From Silurus meridionalis (taxonomy: Eukaryota > Chordata > Actinopteri > Siluriformes > Siluridae): 64,000 bases of DNA. This document shows, piece after piece, positions 1-12,705 of this stretch (positions are counted from its first letter, which is position 1; every line of letters begins with the position of its first letter). Under the pieces are notes generated by a model. It saw nothing but the letters and a program-made list of their open reading frames with translations. It was not told where the DNA came from and did no database searches. Both the position numbers and the translations under genes were made by a program. The stretch spans positions 11,757,954 to 11,821,953 of the forward strand of contig NC_060899.1 in assembly GCF_014805685.1 (NCBI RefSeq), written 5' to 3'.

Positions 1-116
1 GGTCAGAGCACACCCGGACCACAGAGGGTTAAGGGCCTTGCTCAGGTGAGGGGTTTGACCCCCCAACCTGCCGATCAGTAACCCAGAACCTTAACCACTG
101 AGCTACCACGGTCCAT
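1..116 (-). mobile_element. tRNA-derived SINE, truncated by the window edge
   Basis: Read on the minus strand it starts with GGTAGCTCAGTGGTTAAGG, the pol III A-box region of a tRNA-like head. It goes on to a degenerate B-box part and the body sequence CCTGAGCAAGGCCCTTAACC. The same family occurs at 7505-7690, 20058-20252, 49690-49858, 56030-56105 and 61308-61420. Confidence 0.7.
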
Positions 117-710
117 ATAGTGTATCTAATTTCCTAACAAGGATTAACTGGGCCTCCTCATTCTTTTTCTTTATTTATTAACATCTCAGGGAAAAATTAA
201 TAAACGACTGTTTAGAGGTGCGGGAATGTGAGCGAGAACAGGAAATAATGTCTCGTGGAACATTCCGCTACATTAAATAAACGGTTAGACATCGCGACAT
301 GCCGTTCGTTAATCGGTTCAAAGTGTAATTGTTGGCTGCTGCTGTGGTATGTGAAGAACAACATAGTTCACTGTATGAAATGAAGGAACCGAACTGTGGG
401 GATGTAAATAAAAAACGGTAAAAATCTTTCATTTGATCAATTTTAGCACCTCTCTTCACGGTCTAGTCAGCTTTATATTAAATTACAGGCTTAACGATAG
501 ATAAATCAGTACAATTCTAAAGTACGATATTTCCCAAGTGTAGTGTGTATGGAAGGGCTTTATTATTTCTGTGAAGGATTTTTTTTCCAGCCTGCTTTCC
601 TTTCTCTGTACTTTCTCATCTGATGAAGTCGTTCTTGACAGGAAGAGAGGAAAGAGAGAACGGGAAAGAGAGAGAGATATATTGGGGGAGAGATAACAGA
701 ACACTCTCCG

Positions 711-711
<1 letters not shown>

Positions 712-753
<42 letters not shown>
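712..753. repeat. (CA)n-(TA)n microsatellite
   Basis: About 15 CA units run directly into a short TA tract. Confidence 0.95.
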
Positions 754-959
754 GGGCGGGCTAACTTTGTGAGAAATCCTGTCCATGTTTATTAGTAATA
801 AAGCCATGACTCACCACACACACATAGATGGGAAAAAGTCAAAGAAGGAGAGACTGACTGTCTGTGTGTGTGAGAGAGAGAGTGTGTGTGTGTGGTAATA
901 ATTGAGCCAGGACCCTCCACAGAGCTGTGTAAAGAATGTGTGTCCTCTCCAGCTCTTAC

Positions 960-1036
960 CTTGGAGGCCCGACGGCGCTCGCTGCAGTCTGGATGCTGAC
1001 ACTCCACACACTCCTCCACTCCTGCAGACTTCTCAT
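960..1036 (-). CDS. isolated candidate coding exon, gene unrecognised
   Basis: On the minus strand, TTGTTCCAG ends at 1037, a 77-nt open segment follows, and the donor AAG|GTAAGA begins at 959. In the frame beginning two bases in, it reads EKSAGVEECVECQHPDCSER and then RRASK. A CxxC followed by CxxxxC spacing and a basic end suggest a small Cys-rich piece. I do not recognise the protein. The exon would be phase 1 to phase 0. Flanking exons were not found: the gene would continue left of the window and upstream to the right, perhaps with a long first intron. Strong splice sites and base composition favour a real exon, but a chance hit remains possible. Confidence 0.4.
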
Positions 1037-1534
1037 CTGGAACAATACAGCAAGCGGCGTCATTAATTCGGACAGCATTAAATCAGAGGAGCACACACAC
1101 ACTAAGCACTAAGCACAAATACACACACATACTGGAATACATGCCATCAAACGCAATGTGGGGAAACACAGAGATTGCAATAAAATTTGATTATTGGATA
1201 CAAAAAAAAAAAAGATGTAAAAGGATTAAATAAAGGCACAATAAAATAAGAGGTTGTAATAGAGAGGGAAGGATAAATAACAAATAAAAATACGAATAAA
1301 AAAAGGAACAAAGAGACCCGAACATGTTCCAGCATGAGAATGGTGAGATCTATGAAGGCATAGTTTATATGGGTTGGAGTGGAAGCTCTTGAGTGGTCTG
1401 CTATAGAGCTCTGACCTCAAGCCTATTGATTACCTTGAATATGAATTGGAACTCTGACTGCACCCTCACGTTCATGAGTAGCTTTTATTGTTTAAACAAT
1501 ACGTTTAAAGCTGTATTTATTAGAAAGAAAGAAA

Positions 1535-1538
<4 letters not shown>

Positions 1539-1596
<58 letters not shown>
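1539..1596. repeat. (TA)n followed by a T-run
   Basis: About 21 TA units followed by 16 consecutive T. The long open frames over it on both strands encode only YIYI/KKKK runs. Confidence 0.95.
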
Positions 1597-2224
1597 AAAA
1601 CCCTTGTGGCTGAAAAGCACTTGGGGTTTATAATAGCTGGAAAAAAAAGGATTTGTGCTAAAAACTTCTGTCCATATAATGCAGATTCAGACCCCCGATA
1701 AGCAAATACACATCTACAACCGTATATTATAAAAGTAGCATGTAAATTAGCACTAAATATTTTGAAAGCATGTTCAGTATGAGCATCATGGCCTTTATGA
1801 TTACAGCACCAGAACCAATTAAGTACAAGAATCCTAGTGAGATTACGTTCTGAAACTAAAGCATACATCTTGGGTAACTGAACTGAGAGGCAAGTCCAGA
1901 AGGAGGTTGAGCAACTGAAGCCAGACACTACTCAGGGTGTAGCCCATTTCAGTCTACCCCCAGCTTATATTTTATTTAGATTGAATAAGGCTAATACCAC
2001 CATGCTTCACCATGGCTTCAAAGGTCAAATGAAACTACAAAAAAAATTAAGAATTTGAATCGCTTAATTGATTGAATGATAATTACTTTTAAACGTTTGG
2101 CACATGCCCCATCCGTGTTTATTTTAAGAATTGATGTATTCCTACAATTTCATGGTTTCAAATCAGAGCCACTTTAAAATGGACCATTTTCAAACAAATG
2201 TAATCAGAAATGACATTCATACTA

Positions 2225-2800
2225 CTGTTATATAAATTACGGATTCGCATCGGAGTATTGGCAAAAAATTGTTGTGATACGTCGATTTAAAAAAAAAAAA
2301 AAAGTGTTATTTATATAATAATGATTAGTAAAAGCTATACTTTTATTGCTTAAAAAGTGACCAATAACTTGTGACCTATATTTAATATGTAGATTAATTT
2401 CTCCTCGCTAAACCGTTTCTCGAGCGCGTTCTCCCAGCACCACTGCTGCTACGTGAATATGACGCATCGTAACACTACGGGGAACATGGCGTGTCCTGGG
2501 ATTAAAACATGGCAGAGGTAGGGCTGCATCTTCATGGAGACTACAAAGGCCTGTTTGTGAAAGGGCCATGAGTTACAATTCAAAAGGCACTTAGGTAAAT
2601 TTATGATTTGCTGTTTGTACCAATAAAATAATACTCTGTACCATATTGAATTGTATCATATTGCATCGTCCTGTGTGTGAATTATATCGCATCGTATCAG
2701 AAGATGTTTGTATGTATCTTTAATGTATCGTATTGTGGCTATGCATCAAGATGTGAATTACATCTGCCCCAGTTATGGAGATACACATCCCTAATTATCA
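2225..2800 (+). mobile_element. hAT-like nonautonomous element, copy 1
   Basis: It shares a long block with 15985-18000, including ACACTACGG..GGCGTGTCCTGGG, CCTGTTTGTGAAAGGGCCAT, TACCATATTGAATTG and GTGGCTATGC. The right end reads ACACATCCCTAA, whose reverse complement TTAGGGATGTG fits a hAT-type terminal inverted repeat. There is no transposase frame. The superfamily is inferred from the end sequence. Confidence 0.5.
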
Positions 2801-3660
2801 ATGTCTGTTTCCTGACAAGTGGGAATAAGAAAAATAAATACACACCTCCCATTGTTTAACACAAAACTGAAGTTATAGATTCATTGCATACATCTATTCC
2901 CATCCACAGTTGTGTGGGATTGGATTTACATTTTCCATTGCATCTTTGTGGGCTTCCTCAAAGTTTTCCAGTTTCTTCCAGCACCCGGAAATTCTACCTT
3001 GGGAGGACTGGCTAAAATTGCCATGAGGCGTGAAAGAGTCCGAAAATTATAACACAGGAAGATGCTCGACAGCATCGTACAACAGCAGCCAGATAAAGCC
3101 CACAAAGCCTTTTTCAGAAGCTGGTAAAGTTGATGATTTGAAACTGTATTTGACACGATGAACAACGGCTGTACAAATGACCAAACAGAAGATGGAGGGT
3201 CAGTAAAGGCCAATGTGCAGCAAGACAGTTGAGTCAGGAAACCGGTCCGGGAAAGAGACTTCTTAGATAAGCAGTAATTTTAGTTTTAGCGTGAGTCAGT
3301 GGCTGGTAATGACTAGGTGTGAAGAGTAGCAACAGTCCAAGTCAGCAATTTCCATCTCTGCTACTCTCTCGCTCTCCCTCTCAGACAGGAATTCCTGACT
3401 TCAGCGCTGCTGATTAAGCCCAAAGTAAACAAATAAAACTGCGCTTAGAGCTCCTGTAGCCACACACACACATGTGATGGCAATGAGGTAGAACATTGAA
3501 AGTCCTTTTTACTTTTTATAAAGTAGTCACACCCAAATAAAAATGATAAACCAAATCTACTAAATCAACTAAAAGCATCTCAAAGACTTTCTATTGGCCA
3601 CATCAGCAAACAGTGTTAATAGTATATACTTTAAATCAGTCCTGGCCCTGAACTATAACC
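2801..3660. other. no gene recognised
   Basis: Single-copy-looking sequence. A 95-codon frame on the minus strand (2926-3213) has no recognisable family and no flanking splice pair that I trust. Nothing else is supported. Confidence 0.4.
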
Positions 3661-3669
3661 TCAGTTAAC

Positions 3670-4190
3670 TAAGGACGGCTCGATACCATAATTTTGGCTT
3701 CGGTACGATATCAGAATGTAATACCGCGATATCGATACCAAATCTATACCATAAGTGACAAATAACTAATGTTTTCATTTTATTTAAAAAAATAATAATA
3801 AAAATTGATTCATATCTTAATGCCTTTGTATCAAACTGTAACAAAAAAAATATATAAAACCGAAGTAACACAATAAAAATATATTCAAATGTTCTAATCT
3901 TTTCAGTGCACACACAATGTCTCAAAATGTAACAAAACACCTACCAGGATCATACGTTACATTTTCAATTTGAAGAAAAAAAACAAAAAAATGCAGCTGA
4001 AGTAACAACAATGCATGTGCATTTCTTTTAACGGTTTCGCAGCAATTTGAAAAGCATTTTTGCCTACAGGTGAATTTCAGAACAGTGGAGTATGAAATGC
4101 CAAATTCAACTAAATTATGATATCGTACCGTGTGATATATAATATATACCGGTGGTTTTCCAGGACCGGTATACCGCAGATCACTATAGT
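3670..4190. mobile_element. probable MITE with GGTA/TACC-type inverted ends
   Basis: The left part contains CGGTACGATATC and CGATATCGATACC. The right part contains GATATCGTACCG and ends ACCGGTATACCGC, so the ends are rough inverted repeats of each other around an A-rich interior with no coding capacity. It resembles the CGATA-rich hAT-like MITEs of fish; the class is inferred. Confidence 0.4.
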
Positions 4191-7100
4191 TGACGCAGCA
4201 TAATAAGCCTAGTCCCCACGATGAGACCTAAGTAAAATAAAATACATTTTGAGGTACCAGTCATGCCACAAATCCTCTCAGAAGTCGCCATGAAGTTTCT
4301 AGCTCCCTTTAGTGTAACAAGTGCAGCACGGGTTGCTATTTATATTTTTGGATGCGGTTTTCAAAAAGTACTACCCATGCCACCACAATATTTCCTATTT
4401 AAAACTTTATATAAAAGACTATCAAATTAACCAAAGCTATAAAAATGTTGACCACGCTGATGGAGTAACTTCTGGCACCAACTAGTCTAGTAATTTTAGA
4501 TATCTGACCTTACTGTGAAGATAACTTTATTTGAGATCAATTACAATATCTGATTAGATCTGATGCTGCTTGTAATGATATTCTCAAATATACCAAACTA
4601 TTCAAGCAAAAATCTTGGCTAGACACATGGAAAGTCCAAATGGCACAAAATGCAACAAAATCTAACTCATTTTTAACGTCAACCAAATCAAAAACACAAA
4701 ACTGCAACAGGTATTTGAAGATTTTCCAGATAGATAAAGAAAAGAAAAAAAAACCTGCATTTCCTTTGCTCAAAGGATTCCTGGTATTTAATATGATCTA
4801 ATGCCAGAAGCTTGAGTGTGTGTTCCACAATCGTTTCTCTGTTGATTTGCAAGCGCGTGCTGTTTTTGTTAGCTGAACCGCCAGCCACAGAACGGCCACA
4901 AAGCTGCAATCCCTTACCATGGGCATATTTTATAGGGAACGTTTCATAGGGATCAAAACATGCTTAGATGCTTTGAATGGCTAAAAGGCTACAGGTTTCT
5001 GACTACAGCAAAAGCTCCTTTTCTAAAATTGCTTAATGAAGATCAGGACCTGCGAGGTAGCATCTGATACCTGGAACGTCAACTATAGTTAACTGAAGTG
5101 ATAGTTTCTCAAAACAGCTCTCTTCCTACTCCATCTTCCTCACTGTGCGGGAGGGCAGTACAATCAAGTGCCCCGTTCATGGCAAAATTCTAACAGCAGC
5201 AAACTTTTGAAACTTTTGGCTCTTTCGAACATAAACTGAAATAGTCCACACTGCCACAATCCAAAATCTAGTAGAAGGCCTTCTCAAAAAAAAAGGAAAG
5301 GCTGTCACATTGGCAAATAGAGAACAACTCAATGCCCATAGTTCTAGAATAAGATGTGCAACACTAGGATTATCCACGTACACTTTGTCTGTGTAGTATA
5401 TTATTTCCATTGTGCTTAAAACTGTTTGGTTTTTCCATGATGACACATGAATTGTTAATTTCGGCAACTCTGCATTTATACCTCATGAATCCACAAAAAT
5501 TGTCCTAAACCAATTTCTGAGAGCCTGGAGATAAAAAAAAAAACAAAAACAAAAAAAAACATCCCAGCAACCATTATGAATGGGTACCAATAATTTTTCC
5601 GAAGGCCTTGGTAATGCTGCAATTTCCTTTAGAAAATAATTGTGTAATGCCTGATTATTTATAATACTTTCTGATTTGGGGTACAAGCCACCACCATCAT
5701 TATTACCATCGCAATCAAGGAAAGCATTTGAAATTCCTAAAAAAAAAATAAAAATACAAAAAGCCACATTTTAGTTATGGGAGAATGGAGAGTCTTTCTC
5801 CAATCTGTTTTGATCGCTTTTTTCCTTTTACATGTGGTACTGTATGTGATTGAGGCGGCCTCCACCTCTCTTGTCTACTGCTGAGAAAAGATCCACAAAG
5901 ACAGAAGCATTTGATTCCTTCCCCACTCTGAATCCTGTCTCCTGTTCCAGCTGCCTGTGAGCTGAAAACTATACACAGTGAAGACTGAGGGCAGGTTATG
6001 TGGGAAGGCTTCTCCTACAAGACAGACAGCACGGAACAAAGGGTTTCCTTCAGCTGACCAGGACAAAAGCTAAGGCAATAATTCATTTCACTGTTAGATC
6101 ACCGGCTGGACAAGTGCATAGTGTGAACAAGATCACATGACTGAACGCTGTTTTGGGTGACCTTTGAACAATTTTGTCACTTCAAAAAAAAAAAACCTAT
6201 ATTCCAAATAGAGCTACCGGAGATGGAGCAAGACACCATTTGTTTTTGGGGTTTTTTTTATATGCAGAGATTGTAACCTGGATGGGTTATTATTCATAAA
6301 AATAAAAAAGCGTTTGTTTGAAAGCTTGATAAAAGCTGTCAAAAGTGCTACAAAGTTCATTTCAGGGAAATGAAGAAAAATTCAAATGAGGTGCTCCCCA
6401 TGCACTGTCAGCGAAAAGACGTGGTCTTGCATACTGTCTCTTTGTTTTGTTTCATAAAAAAAAAAATTAAAAAAAGATCCCAGCTGCAGCCGCCTGCAGT
6501 GGCACTGAGGCTTAAGTGAAGCCTTGCTTGATGTTAGCGCAGTCTGCAGAATGATTCACACCATTACGTTTTTCCTAAACACAGATGCGCCCGCGGAAGT
6601 GGGAAACAAAAAGAAAATCTATAAACAAAGACAGCAGAAACCCTCTCATCTCCAGGTCTCAAGCCTCAGACCTTTGGTAAAGCATAATGAAAGCGCATGA
6701 GCCAGCCAGACGCTTCGGTTGCTTAAAAGGTTTCCACAGGGAACTCTGGATAAACTCTAGCGCCATGTGTACCGATCTAATGTAACGATCAAAAGCAGGA
6801 TTTCAATAGAGAACTTACTGAAAATATATGAATAATTACATTCGTTCATTTGGTGACATTTGACAAAAGGGTTTAACGTCTTAAGGATTTAGCCACACCC
6901 TCGAGCAGTGGATCGTCTTATTTCCGGGACAAATTATTTGCGATTTGTGCTCAGTGACAAAGCCAGAGCCTGGCTGAGCAAAGACATGCTGGGAGAAAAC
7001 AAGCCATAAAATAACAGTGTTCCACAATACAGCCACTGCTCAAATGGAGAATTTGTAAGTGCTCGGTTTAAAAACAACTAATAAAAGCATCTGCCAACCA

Positions 7101-7465
7101 TCTTAATTTAATAATGAAAAAATGAACCAAGCAGAAAATATTCCCTCGTTGCTACCACCAGTTTCAATTCAAACTAGTAAAGTCTTCGTAACTACCCTGA
7201 TTTCTGAGACAGCAACTAACACTTTTTTTTTTCCCTTGCTGCTGAATCCTGAAATGCGAAACGCTCCAAAACTAGTTTTAAGTAGAGCAATGAGAGAAGA
7301 GGAAAATAAAAAAGCAAACAAAAGTTTGAGAGAAAATCAAATCCATCTGCTATAATGCGCAGCAGATCCCTGAATCCAGGATATCGTCTATCCATTTTTA
7401 TGTGGGAGGGAACATTTTGGACAAACTAAATAAATTGTTGTGAAGGACAGCAAAAAATAAAAACA
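4191..7465. other. no gene recognised (4.2-7.5 kb)
   Basis: AT-rich noncoding sequence with poly(A) runs. Open frames such as the minus-strand one at 5483-5767 are not bounded by convincing splice sites and match no family I know. There is no clear repeat either, so this is mostly unique intergenic or intronic sequence. Confidence 0.4.
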
Positions 7466-7469
7466 AATA

Positions 7470-8167
7470 TACACCGATCAGGCACAACATTGACATTATA
7501 ACATTTACATATTTAGATTACTGCTTTTGACAGACGCCCTTATCCAGAGCGACTTACAACTGAGCAGGGGAGGGTTAAGGGCCTCGATCAAGGGCCCATC
7601 AGTGGCAGCTTGGTGGTGGTGGGATTTGAACTTGAGACCATCCGATCCATAGTCCAATGCCGTAACCACTGAGCCACCACCTCCCTGCCTTAACATTATG
7701 ACAGGTGAAGTGAACACCACTATTTTTCTTTTCATCATGGCACCCGTTAGTGGGTGTGATATATTTGGCAGCAAGTGAACTTTTTTCCTCAAAGTTGATG
7801 TGTTAGAAGAGGGAAAAATGGGCAAGCGTAAGAATTTGAGTAAATTTGACGAGGGTCAAATTGTGATGGCCAGACTGGGTCAGAGCATTTCCAAAACTGT
7901 GTCTTGTGGAGTGTTTCCTGGTCTGTAGTGGTCAGTATCTATCAAAGGTGTTCCATTGAAGGAACAGTGGTGATCCGGTGACAGTGTCATTGATGCACGT
8001 GGGAAGCAAAGGCTGGTCCGTGTGGTCCGATCCAACAGACGAGCTCCAGTAGCTCAAATTGCTGATAGTTAGTTCTGTTAATGCTCCATAGGTGAGGACT
8101 GTTTTGGCAGCAAAAGGGGGACCAACACAATAGGCAGGTGGTCATAATGTAATGCCTGATCAGTGTA
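7470..8167. mobile_element. Tc1-like transposon, internally deleted
   Basis: The left end TACACCGATCAGGCACAACA and the right end GCCTGATCAGTGTA are matching terminal inverted repeats. Between them are recognisable transposon pieces, for example GTTGATGTGTTAGAAG, GGGTCAGAGCATTTCC, AGTGGTCAGTATCTATC and GGCAGCAAAAGGGGGACC. Most of the transposase is missing, so it is nonfunctional. A SINE sits inside its left end. Confidence 0.75.
7505..7690 (-). mobile_element. tRNA-derived SINE inserted into a Tc1-like element
   Basis: Minus-strand copy. GGTGGCTCAGTGGTTACGG is its A-box head, and the other end carries the V-SINE/L2-like tail GTAAGTCGCTCTGGATAAGG. It splits the Tc1-like left end: AACATT occurs on both sides of the insertion. 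Confidence 0.75.
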
Positions 8168-11100
8168 AATAAAATAACATCATAATGTTGTTCTTGTCTT
8201 GTTCCTCACTGCCCACAACTCTGCCGCTAAAATTTCCTCTAATTTCTTTGCTTTTTTTTTGGGCTATTTGTTTCTGTACTATATAATAATGCCACAAAGC
8301 CACATAAACAGCTATAATACTCATTTTATGAGAATATGGGTTTGATCACAAGTGATGAAAGTAATGTAGTGTGAAGGCGCCCAAGCAAGACTGGCTAAAT
8401 CAGATTAGATAGCTGCAAACAAATAAAACCCTGCATAATGCATGAGTGTTTGAAAATACGTCACTTTGATTTGACACAATCCTACAAAATGGCAACACGG
8501 GTTTCATCACTTAAGAATAAACCAGTGTTTGTCAAAAAAGCGAAGAAAATTAATTTTTGTAAACAGTACACAGCATATGCTCACCATATTTGTTTTTAAG
8601 AAGAAGAGAATTTCACCTTACCATAAAGATCATGAATGACATCTAGGGAGGAGGACCAGGAATAACGTTCTGCCCCCAATATAGAAGATGGAAGTGTCTC
8701 TAACTCATAGGCCCCCCGCTTCTTCCAGTAAAGGAACATGGCACAAAGTGAGGCTTCTTAGAGATCAAAAAGAATCACTCTCTTTTACCGTAGCTAATAT
8801 TTCAACCACTAAACTGTTAGAAAAGTTATATTGTGGACTGGATTTTGCTCCAAGTCCCTGCAATTGAGGTCATGATTCATCCAAGTGCACAATACAGCCA
8901 AGCTCTCTAAGAACAATCAATAGCAAATCATTCTCTCGAAATCAGAAACGGGGACCTTTTCTGTCCAAGATTAGTCCAAGATCCAAGGCATGCCGGTATG
9001 AATACTTTTCCCTACTTATCCCGAAAGAGTCTTGAATCCGTTTGACAGGAACCTGAGTAAATATCTGACTATGTTTTTATGAAGAAAGTATAAACCCTTC
9101 CGCCATCTGGATTTAATTACAAACTAAAGACAAGCAAAGTTCACACAGATATGCCCGGTCAACAACTCCTGCCAGGAGGAAGAATTCCTAAGATATCCTT
9201 TCACTATCAAAAAAATGGTGCTTCGCCTTTGACAACTCATCTTGAAGCTATGGCCCAGTTGCTAAAACTTAGCACTGGCCAAAGTAAGATCTGCTCTGTG
9301 TCCCATGGCAGAGGGGGCCGGCTAACAGAAGGCATTCGACCTACACGTCCAGACAAATGTTGCATTCACAACAGGATGAAATGAACGCTGGGACAGTTGG
9401 AGCCAATAGCTTTCACTATAGGTGACACAAAGATCTCTTGTAGCCCACCTCCTACACAGACAGTGAACTTTCCTCATAATTTGCACAAACTTGAAAAGCC
9501 TCACATTCTTGAGCATTCATTGCACTCTGGCACCCTCTGCTTGGTGATTGATTTATGCCTTATGAATGCAGTGTGACCACGCTAATGTTTTCAGCTATTT
9601 CTGTGGAGGGACAAGGCAGGCTCAGGTCCAGCAGACTGAGACGATAAAGTGAACTGGCTGGCCTGCAAAGAAAATAATTTTGGAAAGGAAAAAAAAAAGA
9701 AAAAAGAAGGAAAAAAAAAAAGTATGTTGCCATAATCAAGATGACATCAGGACACGAGTATAAAAAAAAAAATAAAAATAAAAATAAAAATAAAATAAAA
9801 TAAAAGTTTCTGAATTTGCATTGAAAAGCTGTAGCACACCAAATCTCACACCAAGTCACCTCTTGGATGAAGTCTCCCCACTGAGGTTGATTTATTGTTA
9901 TCTGCCAGCTGGAATGGGGAAAGAATCACAAGGAGAACACACTGTGCTAGTTTAGAAAGGCAGGGACAATGTCATACAGCAAGTCAGATGTCCAATTTTG
10001 GGATAAGAAATTAAAGGGTAGGACGGCAGCCGGATGGCCATTTGGAGCTCTGCTCCGCAGACATGTGGTAGTAATCTGAAACAGCTTTGAAAGTACAGCC
10101 TTGTCATGGCGCTCCTGAACTCAGCCTTTGTATTAACTCCTGCTGAAAGGGAAAGTTCACGATTTGTACTTAGCATTACTGAAATAAATTTCAGTACCAC
10201 TCTTTTTTTTTTTAATGTCTGAAGCTGGCTAGATCTTAGAATTGATCCAAATCATAAAACTTTTCCTTTGTAGTCAGTTGCTTTTAGCATAATAAGCATA
10301 GTTTAAAAATATTTCATGCTGTTTCTTTGGGGTTTTTTTGGACCTTCTTAAAATATATTCCCAAGTTTCAAAAATTCATACTTTTCTTGATGTTATGTTG
10401 GTAATGAACCAACAAGTTGAGACATTAGATCCAGTAGAATAAGTCTTCTTCATAGTTCAAGTTCATATAGAGCGAAACTTGTATTAAATCTGACCAGAAA
10501 GGCACTCAGAGAAATAACAGTGGCTAAAGAAATTCAACATTTGGTCTGCAGATTGAATGGTTGTCTAGTCCAAATGCTCAAAAGGGCACAAGGGCTTGAT
10601 TCACAAGGTTACATGATCTTGGAAGAAAACCTGGATTCTGCTTAAAAAACAAGTAACATCAAATCAATAGCAAATCAATCCATGTACCCAAACACAGGCA
10701 ATCTGGTTAGGGATGCCAAATATTGTTGTTTAGCACAGATTTGCTCAGGAGGTTCTGACAACCAGTGTAATCAGCAGTGAAAGTCAAGAGATTAGTGACT
10801 AATATCTTGAAAAAGGTCAACAAGTAAGCCTTTGTGATGTGGTTGCTGGATAAAAATAAAAAAGGGTGGTAAAATCAGCAGTAGAGGAGGAAGTGGATAA
10901 AACAGATGGTGAAGCCAGTCAGCGCCAGAGCACCCAAATTTCACTCGAACCTCAACCTGGTCAACCATTGAGGTTTCGACCCAATTGACCTGGATGTTCT
11001 ATTGTAGTGTGTGGAAGTGTGACTATTTCATTCTCTAGCAGAGGAGTATCTTCACATGAACTGCTTGATTTCGAGTCCTTCCACAACATGAGTGGGTTAT

Positions 11101-11260
11101 TAAATATGTTCCTCTTTTGCAGAATTACTTGCATGGTTTGGGTTCCAAAAGTTCTTAAAGATGCCACTAAATTTCCAAATGACAAAAATTATGCATCTCA
11201 TTTTTACCGCTGTACATTTTCAACAGGTGCACAGAACCTGCTTCATTGCCAATCCATCAC
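8168..11260. other. no gene recognised (8.2-11.3 kb)
   Basis: Mostly unique noncoding sequence. It contains an (AAAAT)n tract at 9762-9806. A minus-strand donor-like CTTTATG|GTAAGG near 8628 has no usable open exon before it. Opposing frames of 74-89 codons overlap at 10961-11276, and neither is recognisable. Confidence 0.4.
9762..9806. repeat. (AAAAT)n microsatellite
   Basis: Tandem A4-5T units. Confidence 0.85.
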
Positions 11261-11264
11261 ATTC

Positions 11265-11440
11265 AACTCAATTTAGCATTTACATTCATTTAAAAGTCTG
11301 GTTCCTCTCATGCCATCTCAAGGAGTTTTTCCTGGTTTGCTTAAAATTTTTTTACAACTGTTTTATCTCTGTGAAGCTGCTCTGAGACAGTGTCTACTGT
11401 TTAAAGCACTATACAAATAAAAATGAATTGAGTATGAATT
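11265..11440 (-). repeat. interspersed family R (CAAAGCAGCTTTAC), copy 1
   Basis: Minus-oriented fragment containing the tracts TCTGGTTCCTCTCATG, ATCTCTGTGAAGCTGCT and AAAGCACTATACAAATAAA. Seven other copies are in the window: 18055-18480 (+), 24270-24745 (+), 34770-35080 (-), 40750-40930 (-), 49225-49465 (-), 56725-57190 (+) and 60405-60690 (-). Confidence 0.7.
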
Positions 11441-12700
11441 TCTTCACCTTGGTTTATAAAATCCAATTATTGGTAAAAAAAAAAATTACAAGGTTCGTGT
11501 TGACACGTCTTCCTTCTTCTTATATTAGAAAGCTCATCTTTAGAAGACATGCTTATTAAAGGAGGCATGCCATGCACCAAAACAGTCATAAAGTTGGGTG
11601 TGGGACCTCGCCTGGGCTAAAGAAAGGCTAGAACAGCAGTTTAAAGACAGGTGTTGGGACGCAACCTCGGAGTAAAAACACCTTTCGACATCTACCTCAA
11701 GACGGCAATTGGTGAGGGTGTGGGCTATTTCACCAGAGAAACAGGACATAACTTATGCACATATGAGGTGTTTCCTTACCAACAGTTTGATGCAACAAGG
11801 CACAAAAAGCAAGTTCCACATAAGTGACTAGAGGTCTACTTCAATTAAGCTATAAAATCTTTTTCCATTGGCAGCACAAAACATGCTCATGAATGAAATC
11901 AGTGGAAACTGCTTTACTCTGGCCCCTGCCAAAGGTTCCAAATCGCTTTCCCGGTTCAGATGTATGATTGCGGCTCCATAATAGTCTATATATTAGTACA
12001 GATTACCGACTCAAGAAACTCAAACACCCCCCCCACCCCCAGGCAATGCATTATCTATTACAGAAAGACATCACTGCATTCAAGCAGGCTGCTAATCTCC
12101 GTCGTTTAATAAGACTAATCTTTAACCCAAGACCAAAAGAGCTGGGGATGAAAGAACTCTAGAGTATGTGAAATGCATGATGATGGAAGGAGATGATAAG
12201 AAAGCAGGAAAGAGGAAAAGAGGAATCCTCTAAACCGTACGCGTGTATTAATAGTCATGACTTCATCCCTTTTTGTTTTGGTTTTTTCATGCTGAGTTTA
12301 TGTCCATATGTGGTTTAGGCTTTAGGAGACATAAATGGTAAAGCCATTTAAACACATCTCAGCTACCCCTCAAGATTTAACGTAAATGTTAATAAATTCT
12401 ATCCGGAACATGTAAGAGAAGGCGTTCCCAGTCCCGCCTTGTCATACTGTAAAATCCAGCTGTCACGTTGGAAAAAACCGACACAACTACTTTTCGAGCG
12501 AATGAGCTCCTCGTCGAGGTATTACAGCATTACAAGGACACGGCCTGCTTTCTATCAGACTGTCTGGATGATGCTTGGAACAAAAATAAGCTTATACCAA
12601 CACGCACTTGTGAAGCATAATGGGTCACATGACTCTCGACAGGAAAATGCGGGTCTACTCTGCTCCACATGCTGAAGGGTTAATTTATACGGGTAGCTAA
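11441..12700. other. no gene recognised
   Basis: Unique-looking AT-rich sequence. I see no splice-bounded coding frame and no repeat that I recognise. Confidence 0.4.
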
Positions 12701-12705
12701 TAACA

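Larger units (their letters stand above)
117..2220. other. gene-poor stretch with repeats
   Basis: Apart from the candidate exon at 960-1036, this AT-rich stretch holds microsatellites, GA-rich tracts and, at 1318-1475, a fragment of the interspersed family that shares CATGTTCCAGCATG and GACCTCAAGC with copies near 54.5 kb. The open frames here run through repeats and are not genes. I see no other exon. Confidence 0.6.

Noticed and set aside
1393..1928. Overlapping 102- and 147-codon open frames on opposite strands
   Set aside because: Both run through (TA)n and T-run sequence, producing YIYI and KKKK runs, and the rest is repeat-derived. No family is recognisable.
5483..5767. Minus-strand 94-codon frame with an acceptor-like T-run before it
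   Set aside because: The T-run also borders the other side, no donor is present and the product is unrecognisable. Possibly UTR or unique noncoding DNA.
8626..8760. Minus-strand donor CTTTATG|GTAAGG with a preceding ATG
   Set aside because: The upstream sequence has an in-frame stop directly before the ATG and only seven codons. At best it is a noncoding 5' exon with no other evidence.
10961..11276. Opposing frames of 74 and 89 codons
   Set aside because: Neither has splice support or recognisable motifs; overlapping frames of this size occur by chance.
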